Assembly: GCF_029109325.1 (NCBI RefSeq)
Contig: NZ_JAQKQJ010000008.1
Coordinates: 184,515 to 217,421 of the forward strand
Direction: 5' to 3'
DNA: 32,907 nucleotides
Origin: Nodosilinea sp. PGN35
GTDB taxonomy: Bacteria > Cyanobacteriota > Cyanobacteriia > Phormidesmidales > Phormidesmidaceae
This document shows positions 21,160 to 30,196 of this stretch, piece by piece. Position 1 is the first letter of the stretch. Each line of letters opens with the position of its first letter. Position numbers and translations under genes: made by a program. The notes beneath the pieces were generated by a model that was not told where the DNA came from, ran no database searches, and saw nothing but the letters and a program-made list of their open reading frames with translations.

Positions 21160-23181
21160 CTACTGTGCAGCGCTCCGGGAAATGACGCCGTACCAGTCAG
21201 GGTTGTCGGTGGCAGAATCGGCGGCATCGACGGCGTAGTTGTCCACAAAGGTGGGGAACTGTCCCAAGACGCGTACCTGGGGCGGCAGGGATGGGCGGCG
21301 ATCGCCCCGGCCACCCCCAGAGGCCACCGGCAGCACCGCCGCATCGGGGATAAAAATGGCCCCACCCTTGCCCAGGCCGGGGTTGGCCCCATCGCCCGGC
21401 ACGGCCCCATTGCCCTCAAACACCATGTTGTGCAAAATCAGCCGCCCCGCCTTGAGAAAGATCGCGCCGCCCAGACCGCCGCCGCCGCCGCCCTGGCCCA
21501 CCGCCGCATCGCCGCCGCCAAAGCCGCCCACCCCCGGCTGACCGGGAGCCCCCGGCAGGCCGTAGTAGCCGCCGTCGCCGCCCCATCCGCCCGCGCCGCC
21601 GCCGCCGCCAAAGCCGCCGCTGCCGCCGTTGCCACCGTTGCCGCCGTTGCCCCCCGTGGCGGTGGGGGCCTCGGCACTGCCGCCGCGCCCGCCGTTGCCC
21701 GCGTTGCCCACGCCGCCCAGGCCGCCGCCGCCGCTAAAGCTAGCCACGCCCATGGTGCCCAGGTCGCCCGCCGGGCCGCTGCCGCCAAAAATGCCGATGC
21801 CGCCGTTACCGCCATTGCCGCCGTTGCCGCCGTTGCCCCCCTCGGCCCCGCCGTTGCCGCCGTTGCCGCCGTTGCCCGCGTTGCCCAGCCCGCCAAAGCC
21901 GCCGCCGCCCGCAAAGGCAATCGTGCCAATACCGCCGACGCCAATGCCGTTGATCCCCGCCATTGCGCCCCGGTTGGCGTTGATGCGATCGTCTACGGTG
22001 TCGATGGTAAGGCCCTTGGGGGAGGTGGGCACCGCGTCGGCCTGGTGAATGCCGATGCCGTTAACCCCGGCGATCGCCCCGCGATTCAGCGTATATTTCT
22101 GCTTTTCGAGGCGGATAGCGGTGTTTTCGGGTTCCTGGCGCAGGCTGCCGCCGCCGCCCACCGCCTGGTTATCGACAAAGCGCATGTTGCTCAGGGTGAC
22201 CTTGCCGCCGTCGATCAGCAGGCCACCCCCCAGCCCGGCGCTGCCCCCGGCCCCGCCCAGGCCGTCATCGCCAGCGGCGAGGCCGTGGGCAACGGTAAAG
22301 TCGCGCAGGGTGACATCCCCTGCCTCGACCACCAGCACCCGGTGCGCCCCCTGGCCGCTGAGCATGTCGTCGCCGTCGCCCACCAGAAACAGGCCGCCGC
22401 GAATGGCGGGCAGAGGGCTCTCCAGGGCAATGGTGCCGCTGACCGCCGCCAGGGAGATCAGATCGTCTTCGGGGGTTTGGTTCGCGATTTCAATCGCCGC
22501 TCGCAGGGTGCCGGGGCCGCGATCGCCCGCTGAGGTGACGGCAAGCTGCTTCAGCACCCCAGTCATCGGAGCCGTCTGCCACGGTACCGCCGTGTCCACC
22601 TGGCCCAGCCTAACCTCTAACTGCCAGTCGCCCCCATAGTCAGGATTGCCGCTCGAGCTGGTAGATGCCGCGATGTCGGCCCCGGTAAGGCGTTGAAGAC
22701 TCTGCAAAAAGGCACGGCCTTGCTCTCCCTGGCCCACCTCGCAGCCGTAGATCAGCAGGTCGGCCCCCGTTGGCAGCAGCGTCTGCCAGAGCTGTAGAAC
22801 CGGTCGTTGGGTGGCTAGGGTATCTGCCGCCAGGTCAAGGTTGCCCAACCTCACCTGACCAGGGCTGCCGTGGCTGACCAGATGCAGAGCCGTGGGGCGG
22901 TAGCGGGCCAGGGCCTGGGTGATGGTGGCCAGGCCGTCATTGCCCTCGACGATGACGAGATGCTGGTGGGGGGCAAGGCGCGATCGCCAAGCGGCCAGGC
23001 CAGCCTCGGCCACCAGCATTCGATCCACAGCCACCACCTCAGCGGGGGCGGCAGGGGTGATCGCAGGCCCTGCCGCTCCTCCCCAGAGCGCGACCAGCAG
23101 CACCACGGCCAGCCACAGCCCTGACCAGAGCCTATGTTTTTCCGCCCCTGCCTCCCCTTGCCCCTGCTTACCCATAGCCAT
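21160..23181 (-). CDS. Secreted DUF4347 protein with PE_PGRS-like glycine-rich region
   Basis: 673 residues. A hydrophobic segment (about 20-42) acts as signal peptide. Residues about 50-205 form a DUF4347 domain: TALHLVSHGSPGQVRLG (H104) and LLIYGCEVGQGEQGRAFL (C147), then DYGGDWQLEV. The spacing of SHG and YGC resembles caspase/CHAT-type cysteine peptidases. Residues 211-345 look like beta-helix repeats (TLRAAIEIAN, VTLRDFTVAHG, VTLSNMRFVDN). Residues about 415-572 are GGNGG repeats in two parallel blocks. The beta-helix resumes at about 573-640. It is likely a cell-surface or secreted protein; many DUF4347 proteins are adhesins. Whether the His/Cys pair is catalytic is unknown. Confidence 0.8.
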   Translation of the reverse strand: MAMGKQGQGEAGAEKHRLWSGLWLAVVLLVALWGGAAGPAITPAAPAEVVAVDRMLVAEAGLAAWRSRLAPHQHLVIVEGNDGLATITQALARYRPTALHLVSHGSPGQVRLGNLDLAADTLATQRPVLQLWQTLLPTGADLLIYGCEVGQGEQGRAFLQSLQRLTGADIAASTSSSGNPDYGGDWQLEVRLGQVDTAVPWQTAPMTGVLKQLAVTSAGDRGPGTLRAAIEIANQTPEDDLISLAAVSGTIALESPLPAIRGGLFLVGDGDDMLSGQGAHRVLVVEAGDVTLRDFTVAHGLAAGDDGLGGAGGSAGLGGGLLIDGGKVTLSNMRFVDNQAVGGGGSLRQEPENTAIRLEKQKYTLNRGAIAGVNGIGIHQADAVPTSPKGLTIDTVDDRINANRGAMAGINGIGVGGIGTIAFAGGGGFGGLGNAGNGGNGGNGGAEGGNGGNGGNGGNGGIGIFGGSGPAGDLGTMGVASFSGGGGLGGVGNAGNGGRGGSAEAPTATGGNGGNGGNGGSGGFGGGGGAGGWGGDGGYYGLPGAPGQPGVGGFGGGDAAVGQGGGGGGLGGAIFLKAGRLILHNMVFEGNGAVPGDGANPGLGKGGAIFIPDAAVLPVASGGGRGDRRPSLPPQVRVLGQFPTFVDNYAVDAADSATDNPDWYGVISRSAAQ

Positions 23182-23424
23182 AGATTAAGGAAACCAACGT
23201 CCCTAGCGGTAAAAATACTAGTCTGCTGCCGTTCCAGAAAGGTTAAGTTGAGCCATTCTTTAGTTATGGCGGGTTGGTTGCGGTATTTCTGCACTTTGAG
23301 AACTTTCTCAGTCCGCTTTAATGACCGACTTTGTATGATTAGAAAGTACTGCCGTTGGGGCAGTGTCCTGGGCCACGGCAGCTTTATGGGCCTGCGTTCC
23401 ACCTGCTCCAGAGGTTAAGCCCCT

Positions 23425-24108
23425 GTGATTTTATCGTCTCCCCCTACCATCAACCGCAGCAAGTCGCTCTACGAGCAGGTTTACTCTGCGGTGCGATCGG
23501 CCATTTTGACCGGTGCCCTGTCCCCTGGCGATCGCCTGGTGGAGACGCAGCTGGCTGAATGGCTCCAGGTCAGTCGCACCCCCCTGCGGGAGGCGCTGCG
23601 CCAGCTCCAGCAAGATGGTCTGGTTACCGCCGACGTCAGCGGCGGGCTGCGGGTGACCACCATTACCGCCGCCGATGCCGAAGAACTCTACGACTGTCGC
23701 CTGGCCCTGGAAGCCCTGGCGGTGGCCGGGGCCTGCACCTACGCCACCGACGAGCAGATGGCGGCGATCGCCGCCTGCGTCACCAAGGCAGAAGGGGCCA
23801 CGGCTAACAGCCACGGCAGCCTCTCCGCCGAAAGTCTGCTCGATGTCGATTACCAATTTCACCACCTAATTGCCGAAAGCTCGGGCAATCGGCGGCTGGT
23901 GTCGCTGCTCGACAGTCTGTTTGACGCTATGGCGCTGCTGCGGATTCAGACCCTTCAGCAAAACCCCAACGTGCTCGACATTCGCCTGGAGCACCGCCAG
24001 ATCTATGAGGCTATGCTCACCCGTGACCCTGAGGTGGCCGTGGCCGCCATTACCCGCCACCTGAGCGCCAGCAAAACCCGCGTAGTCAAAGAGATCGAGG
24101 GCAGTTAG
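23425..24108 (+). CDS. GntR-family regulator, FCD (FadR) subfamily
   Basis: 227 residues, GTG start at 23425 with GAGG at 23411-23414. The winged HTH is at about 15-78 (SLYEQVYSAVRSAILTGALSPGDRL, AEWLQVSRTPLREALRQLQQDGLV). It is followed by a helical FCD domain with D-x-x-H (VDYQFHHLIAESSGN) and a later EHRQIYEAM, giving the usual metal-binding aspartate and histidines. Such regulators respond to small organic acids. No obvious target operon is adjacent. Confidence 0.9.
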   Translation: MILSSPPTINRSKSLYEQVYSAVRSAILTGALSPGDRLVETQLAEWLQVSRTPLREALRQLQQDGLVTADVSGGLRVTTITAADAEELYDCRLALEALAVAGACTYATDEQMAAIAACVTKAEGATANSHGSLSAESLLDVDYQFHHLIAESSGNRRLVSLLDSLFDAMALLRIQTLQQNPNVLDIRLEHRQIYEAMLTRDPEVAVAAITRHLSASKTRVVKEIEGS

Positions 24109-24196
24109 CCCATCGCGATCACCCAAGGCCCGAGGGCGGGGGCGATCGCGCTCTGGTAGGATTTTGGGACTACTCACGTTAGCAGGATTAGCCGCC

Positions 24197-24484
24197 ATGT
24201 CTCAAACACCAACTACCGGGGCCGATGCCGTCGATGCCGCGATCGCAGCGGGCATCGATCTCGACGGTTCCCCCATTCCCGCCGCCAAGCTTGACCTCTA
24301 CCACACCGTCATGGCCAAAGAAGCCGGGCGGCAGCGCAGCGGCGTGTCCAACTCGATGCGATCGCGCATCGTGCGCATTGGGGCCAAGCACTTCTCCCAG
24401 GACGACCTCAACGCCATGCTGGAGTCTGCCGATTTTGCACCCCTCAAAGACAAAGAGATCGCCTACTTCTACGGCGGCAAGTAG
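24197..24484 (+). CDS. DUF4090 family small conserved cyanobacterial protein
   Basis: 95 residues from the ATG at 24197 (a GTG upstream at 24164 is possible). The pattern GIDLDGSPIPAAKLDLYHTVMAKEAGRQRSGVSNSMRSRIVRIGAKHFSQDDLN matches DUF4090, a compact protein known almost only from cyanobacteria. AGGA lies 9 nt before the ATG. No function is known. It is monocistronic, with a strong terminator 21 nt after the stop. Confidence 0.85.
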   Translation: MSQTPTTGADAVDAAIAAGIDLDGSPIPAAKLDLYHTVMAKEAGRQRSGVSNSMRSRIVRIGAKHFSQDDLNAMLESADFAPLKDKEIAYFYGGK

Positions 24485-24505
24485 CCTCGTAGCCGTTTAA
24501 CCGCG

Positions 24506-24543
24506 AAACCCCTGCCTCCTGTGCTGCGATGCAGGGGTTTTTT
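24506..24543 (+). terminator. Rho-independent terminator of the DUF4090 gene
   Basis: AAACCCCTGC (24506-24515) pairs perfectly with GCAGGGGTTT (24531-24540) around a 15-nt loop, and the T run TTTTTT follows. This is the clearest intrinsic terminator in the window. Confidence 0.9.
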
Positions 24544-24621
24544 GTCGGTTCTGAAGCAGCTTTGTGGTTCTGGCGATCGCTAGAGCAACAACCACAGCGG
24601 GTGGAGTCTAATACCCCATCC

Positions 24622-24711
24622 GAATCGCACAATCCCGACTCCAAACGGGTGGCTTGCGTAGGGGCAAACACCGTTTGCCCCACCCAAACCGAGGGTAACC
24701 CAGGCAGATTC
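24622..24711. repeat. 90-bp dispersed repeat, copy 2
   Basis: Same length and order as 8951-9040: GAATCGCACAA, CCAAAC, GTAGGGGCAAACACCGTTTGCCC, then GATTC. It contains the palindrome at 24658-24683. The rest of the gap 24544-24879 shows no gene. Confidence 0.8.
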
Positions 24712-24879
24712 AGTCTGAGTTAAGAGAGCCCAGAACGCCAGAATTCAAGCCCATCGAGCATTTCTTCCCTTTTCGCTCTTCCCTTTTCGTTCTTTTACTA
24801 TGGATAGCCCCTACCGCAACAGAGCTGCCACCCAGGGGAACACTGAACTAGCTTTTGCGTTGATCGAGAAACAACGGTT

Positions 24880-25980
24880 ATGGTGGCTCGTACATTTGGT
24901 TGTCTGGGTTCTGCACTGGTGACTGTGGCGGGGCTGGCTGGGGTAACCTGGGTGCTCAACCTGCCCTACCCCATGATTCGCTGGCCCGTGGCCAAGACGG
25001 CCCCGCTGATTTTGTTGCCCAGCTACATCAAGATGGACAACGACTACCGGCAGGCAGTGTCGCTGGTGGCCCAGGCCGATCAGCTGGTGAACCAGGCCAC
25101 CTCCGCCAGCGACATCGAGCTGGGCGAAACCAAAGTCACCCAGGCCCAGGCGCATTTAGACGGGCTACCCGTATGGTTTTTGGGCTACTATCCCACAGCC
25201 TACTGTGGGTTTGTGGGCTGTCGATGGCAGTTCACCCTAGACGAGTTTGAGACGGCTCGATCTGAAATTGGCCGTATGGCAGCGGTGGTGTTTCAGGAGC
25301 GCAACGCCCAAACCCTCTTGCAGGCAGGTACCTCAGAGGTCGATGCTGCCCGGCAGGCCTTCCAAACCGCTGGGTCGGGGGCCGACCGCGCCACCGCCCT
25401 GGCCGCATGGCAGCGCGGTATGGATCAGCTGAACGAGATTCCGCCCGAAACTCTGGCCGGGCGGCAGTCGGCCACCAAGCTGGCGGCCTACGAGCGCGAC
25501 TACCAGCAGGTGACGGGCACCGTCGCGGGGGGCGATCGCTCCAACACCCTGGTCGATGCGGCTAAAGCCTTTGCCTACCAGGCGGCGATCGCCGGGCAAA
25601 ACCCGCCCCACCCTGCCGCCACCTGGGAGCGCGCGGCGGGGCTGTGGGAAACGGCGATCGCCCGCCTCGACGACATCCCAGTGCAAGATCCCGGCTACGG
25701 CGAAGCCCAGATTTTGCTGGCTGAGTACCAGGCGAATCTCGGCATTATTCAAGAAAACGCCGCCAGAGAAGACGCCTCGGCCAGCGCCCTAGACCGCGCC
25801 ACCGAAAAAAGCACCCGCATGCTGGCCCAAAACCTCGAGGGCATGGATCGCAACCAGATCGCCAGCCTGCTGCAAGACATCATTAACGATCTAGAAAAAG
25901 TGCGGCCCAACACCACCAGTCACGCCCGCGCCAGCGAAATGCTCAAATCTGCCAACCAAAAGCTAGCCCAGCTCAAGTAG
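24880..25980 (+). CDS. Membrane-anchored helical protein, unknown function
   Basis: 366 residues. One N-terminal membrane helix (about 9-29) is followed by an all-helical, Ala/Gln-rich exterior. Motifs such as YRQAVSLVAQADQLV, ALAAWQRGMDQLNEIPPETLAG and TWERAAGLWETAIARLDDIP look like degenerate tandem helical (TPR-like) repeats. The segment GYYPTAYCGFVGCRWQFTLDEFETAR is distinctive and may be conserved in cyanobacterial homologues. The last 60 residues are charged and probably coiled. I do not recognise a characterised family. Confidence 0.75.
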   Translation: MVARTFGCLGSALVTVAGLAGVTWVLNLPYPMIRWPVAKTAPLILLPSYIKMDNDYRQAVSLVAQADQLVNQATSASDIELGETKVTQAQAHLDGLPVWFLGYYPTAYCGFVGCRWQFTLDEFETARSEIGRMAAVVFQERNAQTLLQAGTSEVDAARQAFQTAGSGADRATALAAWQRGMDQLNEIPPETLAGRQSATKLAAYERDYQQVTGTVAGGDRSNTLVDAAKAFAYQAAIAGQNPPHPAATWERAAGLWETAIARLDDIPVQDPGYGEAQILLAEYQANLGIIQENAAREDASASALDRATEKSTRMLAQNLEGMDRNQIASLLQDIINDLEKVRPNTTSHARASEMLKSANQKLAQLK

Positions 25981-26179
25981 AGGCACAGGCCCCGGTGAGG
26001 AACGGTCACCCATCGGTCTGGAGGCGGCAAGCTTCACCTGCCAATCAGCAGTATTTGCTCCGCAGACCAGAGCTTTAGCCATCGAGAATATTTCCCTTCT
26101 TTGCAAAACCCCTGGCATCTCCGGAAGCAGGCCGCGGGCAGGTGTATTTGATGACGGAACTCACCCACAATGCCACGCC

Positions 26180-27115
26180 ATGCTGAAGCTTGACAACCTG
26201 CAACTCGGCCAAAAATTTACCCTGCTGCTGCTGCTCGTGTTTTTAGGTGGCATTGTTGCCAGCAGCATTGCCCTGTCTTCAGTGCTCAACAGGAGCGCCC
26301 AGGCCCAGCTCACCACCAACGCCCTGATGCTCATGGAAACCATGAACTCCGTGCGGGACTACACCACCAACCAGGTCAACCCAGAACTCGTCGATCGCCT
26401 CGACACCGAATTTCTGCCCGAAACGGTGCCCGCCTACTCGGCGCGGGAAGTGTTTGAAACCTTTCGCAGCAACCCCGTCTACGCCGACTTTTTCTACAAA
26501 GAAGCCACCCTCAACCCCACCAATTTGAGAGACAAAGCCGATGGGTTTGAGGCCCAGCTGGTAGCTCAATTCAAGCAGCAGAGCACCGCCCAGCAGACCA
26601 GTGGCTTTCGGCAAACCCCAGCGGGGGATCTCTACTACATTGCCCGTCCGATCAAAATCAGTAAGCCCAGCTGCCTGGAGTGCCACAGCACCCCCGCCGC
26701 CGCCCCCGCCAGCATGATCGATCGCTACGGGGCCAACAACGGCTTTGGCTGGCAGCTCGATGAAATCGTTGGGGCGCAGATGATCTCGGTGCCCGCCGAA
26801 AAGGTGCTCAAGAGTGCGCGGCAGTCGCTGCTGCTGATTCTCGGCATTTTTGTAATTGCATTTTCAGCCGCCATTGTGCTGGTCAATCTCTGGCTCAAGC
26901 GCTACGTGGTGCGGCCCCTCAACCGCATGGCCCTGGCGGCAGAGGCCGCCAGCATGGGCGACCCCGACGCAGAGTTTACCGTCACCTCTAAAGACGAAGT
27001 GGGCCAGCTGGCGGAAGCCTTCAACCGCATGCAGATGAGTTTGCAGATGGCCATGCAGCGGCTGGAGCGCTACCGCGAAGGAAGACGTAATTCAGGGGAT
27101 TTTTCTGGGAAATAA
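26180..27115 (+). CDS. c-type heme sensor (DUF3365/Tll0287-like) with HAMP domain
   Basis: 311 residues. Membrane helix 1 is at about 13-34 and helix 2 at about 222-244. Between them lies a periplasmic DUF3365/Tll0287-like domain with the heme-attachment motif CLECH (C165, C168, H169). A HAMP domain (about 245-297; VRPLNRMALAAEAASMGDPDAEF, SKDEVGQLAEAFNRM) follows. The protein ends soon after in ERYREGRRNSGDFSGK, with no kinase, cyclase or methyl-accepting output domain. It would sense redox state or gas and signal through HAMP to a partner. The end may be natural, since several relatives are of this length. Confidence 0.85.
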   Translation: MLKLDNLQLGQKFTLLLLLVFLGGIVASSIALSSVLNRSAQAQLTTNALMLMETMNSVRDYTTNQVNPELVDRLDTEFLPETVPAYSAREVFETFRSNPVYADFFYKEATLNPTNLRDKADGFEAQLVAQFKQQSTAQQTSGFRQTPAGDLYYIARPIKISKPSCLECHSTPAAAPASMIDRYGANNGFGWQLDEIVGAQMISVPAEKVLKSARQSLLLILGIFVIAFSAAIVLVNLWLKRYVVRPLNRMALAAEAASMGDPDAEFTVTSKDEVGQLAEAFNRMQMSLQMAMQRLERYREGRRNSGDFSGK

Positions 27116-27171
27116 CTGCTTTGCCTGGTGGGCCGAATTGCCAGTTTATCTAACAGCCAGCGCACTCACCA

Positions 27172-28002
27172 TTATCTATGTCTGGAGCGATGCTGAAACA
27201 GCGCGATCGCCAGCACAGTTAGCAAAAATATGGGTAGAGAAACCCTAAGACCTGCCAACACAGAGGTATAAAGACGCGGCGAAGGCAGACAAGCGACCGC
27301 ATCTGCATTGAGATAGCCGCACACCAGCAACTCCAAAAGCGAGTTTCCCAAACGGGGGCAGAGCAGCGCAAATAGGGAAGCTTTTACCCAGCCCGCCCGC
27401 TGAGTCAAAAAAATATCATCCCAAAATCGTTTGGGTTTGTTGATCGGCGTGGTGTCTAACGGCGCGGGCTCAGCGGCCCAACCAGGCTGCTCTGAGATGG
27501 GTCTATGGTTGTACCAGTCTGATAGATTTTGCCCGAGCAATCCACCTGCCCACCCAGCCACTATGGATGCCAGCACAGAGCCAAAGCCAATCAAAACGGC
27601 TGAGCTAGGCGTCATCTGTGTGTCAGAAAAATACCAGGGCCCAAAGGCGATGACGCCTGCCCAGGCGATGAAAGCGCTGATAACGGTGAGCGTTAGCCGA
27701 TAGCGCTGCCGATGGTGCAATGGATGAAAAAATAGACCCGTCATGGCACTGAGCAATAGTCCGTTAATCAGGCCCAAGCCTAGTCCCAAACCAGCACCGA
27801 CCAGTCCTGTCCAAATAGAGACAAAATAGGTAGCGCCAAACAGCCCGCCTAGCCCGCTGCCCGCTAGTAAACCAATGACAGCACTGCGTAAAACAAAGCC
27901 CCGGAGTAAAGCTGACATTGCGATCGCTCGGCCACTCCCTGGGCCAGATTTAGGACTGATTGCCATGGCATTGTCTATGAGAAAATGGCTGTAATCCTTC
28001 AC
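27172..28002 (-). CDS. Glycine-rich multi-pass membrane protein, unknown function
   Basis: 276 residues. Four to five membrane helices rich in Gly/Leu (AVIGLLAGSGLGGLFGATYF, LVGAGLGLGLGLINGLLL, and others around 105-125, 135-160 and 252-268). A polar loop at about 163-200 is followed by a hydrophobic C-terminal part. The glycine-zipper style resembles the membrane part of the NACHT protein at 9109-11235, but no ATPase is present. No family assigned. The start could be the ATG at 27966. Confidence 0.65.
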   Translation of the reverse strand: MKDYSHFLIDNAMAISPKSGPGSGRAIAMSALLRGFVLRSAVIGLLAGSGLGGLFGATYFVSIWTGLVGAGLGLGLGLINGLLLSAMTGLFFHPLHHRQRYRLTLTVISAFIAWAGVIAFGPWYFSDTQMTPSSAVLIGFGSVLASIVAGWAGGLLGQNLSDWYNHRPISEQPGWAAEPAPLDTTPINKPKRFWDDIFLTQRAGWVKASLFALLCPRLGNSLLELLVCGYLNADAVACLPSPRLYTSVLAGLRVSLPIFLLTVLAIALFQHRSRHR

Positions 28003-28072
28003 CGATTGCGGCTTGGGTTAAAAGACTGAGCGGCGATATAAAAGTTGCCGCTGAAAGCCGCTGGCTGTGCCC

Positions 28073-30130
28073 CTACTGCATTTGCTGGCGGAAGGTTTCT
28101 GCCTTTTTGGGGTCAGGAATTTCAGCCATGAGGCGAGTCACTAAATCCTGGGGCGACAGGTGGGGACAATCGGCCAGGGTGTCTTCGATTAGGTAGTTGG
28201 CCATGGGGCCAATACAGCGGGTCAGCGCCTGCCGACAGCGGTTGACAAATTCTGGGCTGGGGCGCTCTGCGGCAGAATCGACGGCCTCTGCTATTGACTC
28301 GGGATCGGCAGCCGTAAACTCCTGGGAATCGTCGATCAGGCTGGGAGCATTTTCATCGACGGCGACCTGAATGCGGCTGACAAAGTCGGTGGCCTGACGG
28401 CCATTGGACAGCTGACCCGCCAGAATTGCGACAAACTCCTCCGGCGTGGCCTGGGGGTGCTGCTCGACCATGTCTTCTATGATCACGCTGGCCATGGGGC
28501 CAATGCAGCGGGCCAGCTCTTGACGGCAGGCTTCTATAAAGAGGGGATTGTGCAGCTCTGAGGGCATTGCCTTGGCCGCGCCAGCGGTCAGCGGCTCCAG
28601 TCGATTGACCGCTGGTGCCCAGGCTGGCTCTACGACCAGGGGGGAGATGGGCGTGGCCGCCGGGTTAGCCAGCGGAGAGAGGCGCTGCATGACCGCCTGG
28701 GCCGTTTGGAAGCGGGCCTTGGGTTTCTGCTGCACCAGCTGGGTGAGAATATCGGCCAGCTCTGGGCTGACGCTGACGTAGGACTGCCAGCGCCACTCCA
28801 GCGACTCGCGATCGATTAAGTCGCGGGGGTAGCGGCCCGTGAGCAGGACGATCGCCGTCACCCCCAGGGCATAGAGGTCGCTGCACGGAAAACACTGCCC
28901 CAGCTGAATTTGCTCCGGGGGTGAGTAGCCAAATTTGCCTACCATGGTGGCGGGCTGGGCCTCGTCGGGGGAGGTCATCTGATCGGAGAGCAGGGTGCTG
29001 ATGGCGTCGCTGACCAGGCCGAAGTCGATCAGCACCGGCAGACTGCGATCGCGACAGTACATGATGTTATCCGGCGAAATGTCGCGGTGCACAATATTGA
29101 GGCCGTGGAGGTAGTCCAGCACTTTGAGCATCTGCATCAGCCACTGAATCACCTCCGCTTCAGAAAACTGGCTGTTGTGCTGGCGGCGCTGCTTGATCAG
29201 CTGCGAATAGGGCACGCCGTCGATATATTCCTGCACTATAAACAGGCGCTCTTTTTGGGTAAAGCAGGCCAAAAACTTGGGCACCTGGGGATGGTCGAGC
29301 TGGTAGAGGGTTTTGGCCTCTCGCTTAAACAGGTCGAGCGCCTTTTGCAGATTGCTCCCCGATTTTTTGGTGGGGAAAAACTCCTTCAGCACGCAGGCTT
29401 CGCCAAACCGCTGGGAGTCTTCGACCAGATAGGAGCGGCCAAACCCGCCCTGCCCCAGCACCCGCTGGATGATGTAGCGCCCACCGACTTTAGTGCCCGG
29501 GGCCAGGAGCCTGCGATCGGCGGATGGGTCGGCCGTCGGTTCGGGCAACTCTGCTGCGGTCGGCGCTGAGGGGCTGGCCTCTTTGACCTCCGTGGGGAAC
29601 ACATTGACATGGTAGGCGGGCACTAAATCCTGAATGTTTTTGAGCTGGAGCGGCCCGGCGTAGGTGACATCTAAATTGAGCCGCGACTTGACCACGTCGT
29701 AGACAATCTTAGAAATGCAGAGGCCCCGGGGCTGCGCCTCGGTTTGCAGGCGGGCGGCAATGTTGACGCCGTTGCCCATCACGTCGGACTGGCTAAAAAA
29801 GACATCGCCCAGGTGAATGCCAATGCGGTGCTGGAGGGCAAATTCGCCAACGGGACTGGCGTTGAGGCGGTGCAGTTCTTTTTGAATTTCTAGCCCGCAG
29901 CTGACCGCCTGTACCGCGCTGGCAAAATACATCAGCAGGCCGTCACCCGTGGATTTCAGCACCTTGCCTTCAAACTGCTCGCAGAGCTGTTCCATCAGCT
30001 CCTGGTCGCGCTGGAGCTGTGAGAGGGTCAGTTCTTCGTGTACCGACATGCGGGCGCTAAAGCCAACCGCATCGGTCAGCATGATTGCGGCTAGGGTGCG
30101 ATGTCCGTGGGTCACACGAGATAGCTCCAA
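28073..30130 (-). CDS. Class III adenylate cyclase - Ser/Thr protein kinase fusion
   Basis: 685 residues. The N-terminal cyclase domain (about 8-175) has the metal aspartates D20 (LTDAVGFS) and D63 (STGDGLL), a purine-specifying K59/D116 pair, and N123/R127 (VNIAARL). This suggests an active ATP cyclase. The kinase domain (about 215-487) shows GQGGFG, K249, HRD (348-350), N355 and DFG (D369), with APE-like SPPEQ. The C-terminus holds two related ~58-residue helical repeats (528-587 and 626-685, sharing CRQ-x-L-x-RCIGPMA). A single protein would couple cAMP formation to phosphorylation. It is cytosolic, with no membrane helix. GTTAAC motifs lie upstream (30157-30196). Confidence 0.9.
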   Translation of the reverse strand: MELSRVTHGHRTLAAIMLTDAVGFSARMSVHEELTLSQLQRDQELMEQLCEQFEGKVLKSTGDGLLMYFASAVQAVSCGLEIQKELHRLNASPVGEFALQHRIGIHLGDVFFSQSDVMGNGVNIAARLQTEAQPRGLCISKIVYDVVKSRLNLDVTYAGPLQLKNIQDLVPAYHVNVFPTEVKEASPSAPTAAELPEPTADPSADRRLLAPGTKVGGRYIIQRVLGQGGFGRSYLVEDSQRFGEACVLKEFFPTKKSGSNLQKALDLFKREAKTLYQLDHPQVPKFLACFTQKERLFIVQEYIDGVPYSQLIKQRRQHNSQFSEAEVIQWLMQMLKVLDYLHGLNIVHRDISPDNIMYCRDRSLPVLIDFGLVSDAISTLLSDQMTSPDEAQPATMVGKFGYSPPEQIQLGQCFPCSDLYALGVTAIVLLTGRYPRDLIDRESLEWRWQSYVSVSPELADILTQLVQQKPKARFQTAQAVMQRLSPLANPAATPISPLVVEPAWAPAVNRLEPLTAGAAKAMPSELHNPLFIEACRQELARCIGPMASVIIEDMVEQHPQATPEEFVAILAGQLSNGRQATDFVSRIQVAVDENAPSLIDDSQEFTAADPESIAEAVDSAAERPSPEFVNRCRQALTRCIGPMANYLIEDTLADCPHLSPQDLVTRLMAEIPDPKKAETFRQQMQ

Positions 30131-30156
30131 GGGTTGCTAAGAACATTAGAGAAATA

Positions 30157-30196
30157 GTTAACCCAGGCAATGCCTCGTCGGTTAACCACTGTTAAC
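30157..30196. promoter_or_regulatory. Three GTTAAC sites upstream of the cyclase-kinase gene
   Basis: GTTAAC palindromes at 30157-30162, 30181-30186 and 30191-30196, the last two spaced one helical turn apart, 27-66 nt upstream of the minus-strand start at 30130. They may be operator half-sites. The remaining gap to 30440 shows no gene. Confidence 0.35.

Noticed and set aside
21430..22533. Long alanine-rich frame opposite the DUF4347 gene
   Set aside because: It mirrors the GGN codons of the glycine tract on the other strand and has no family features.
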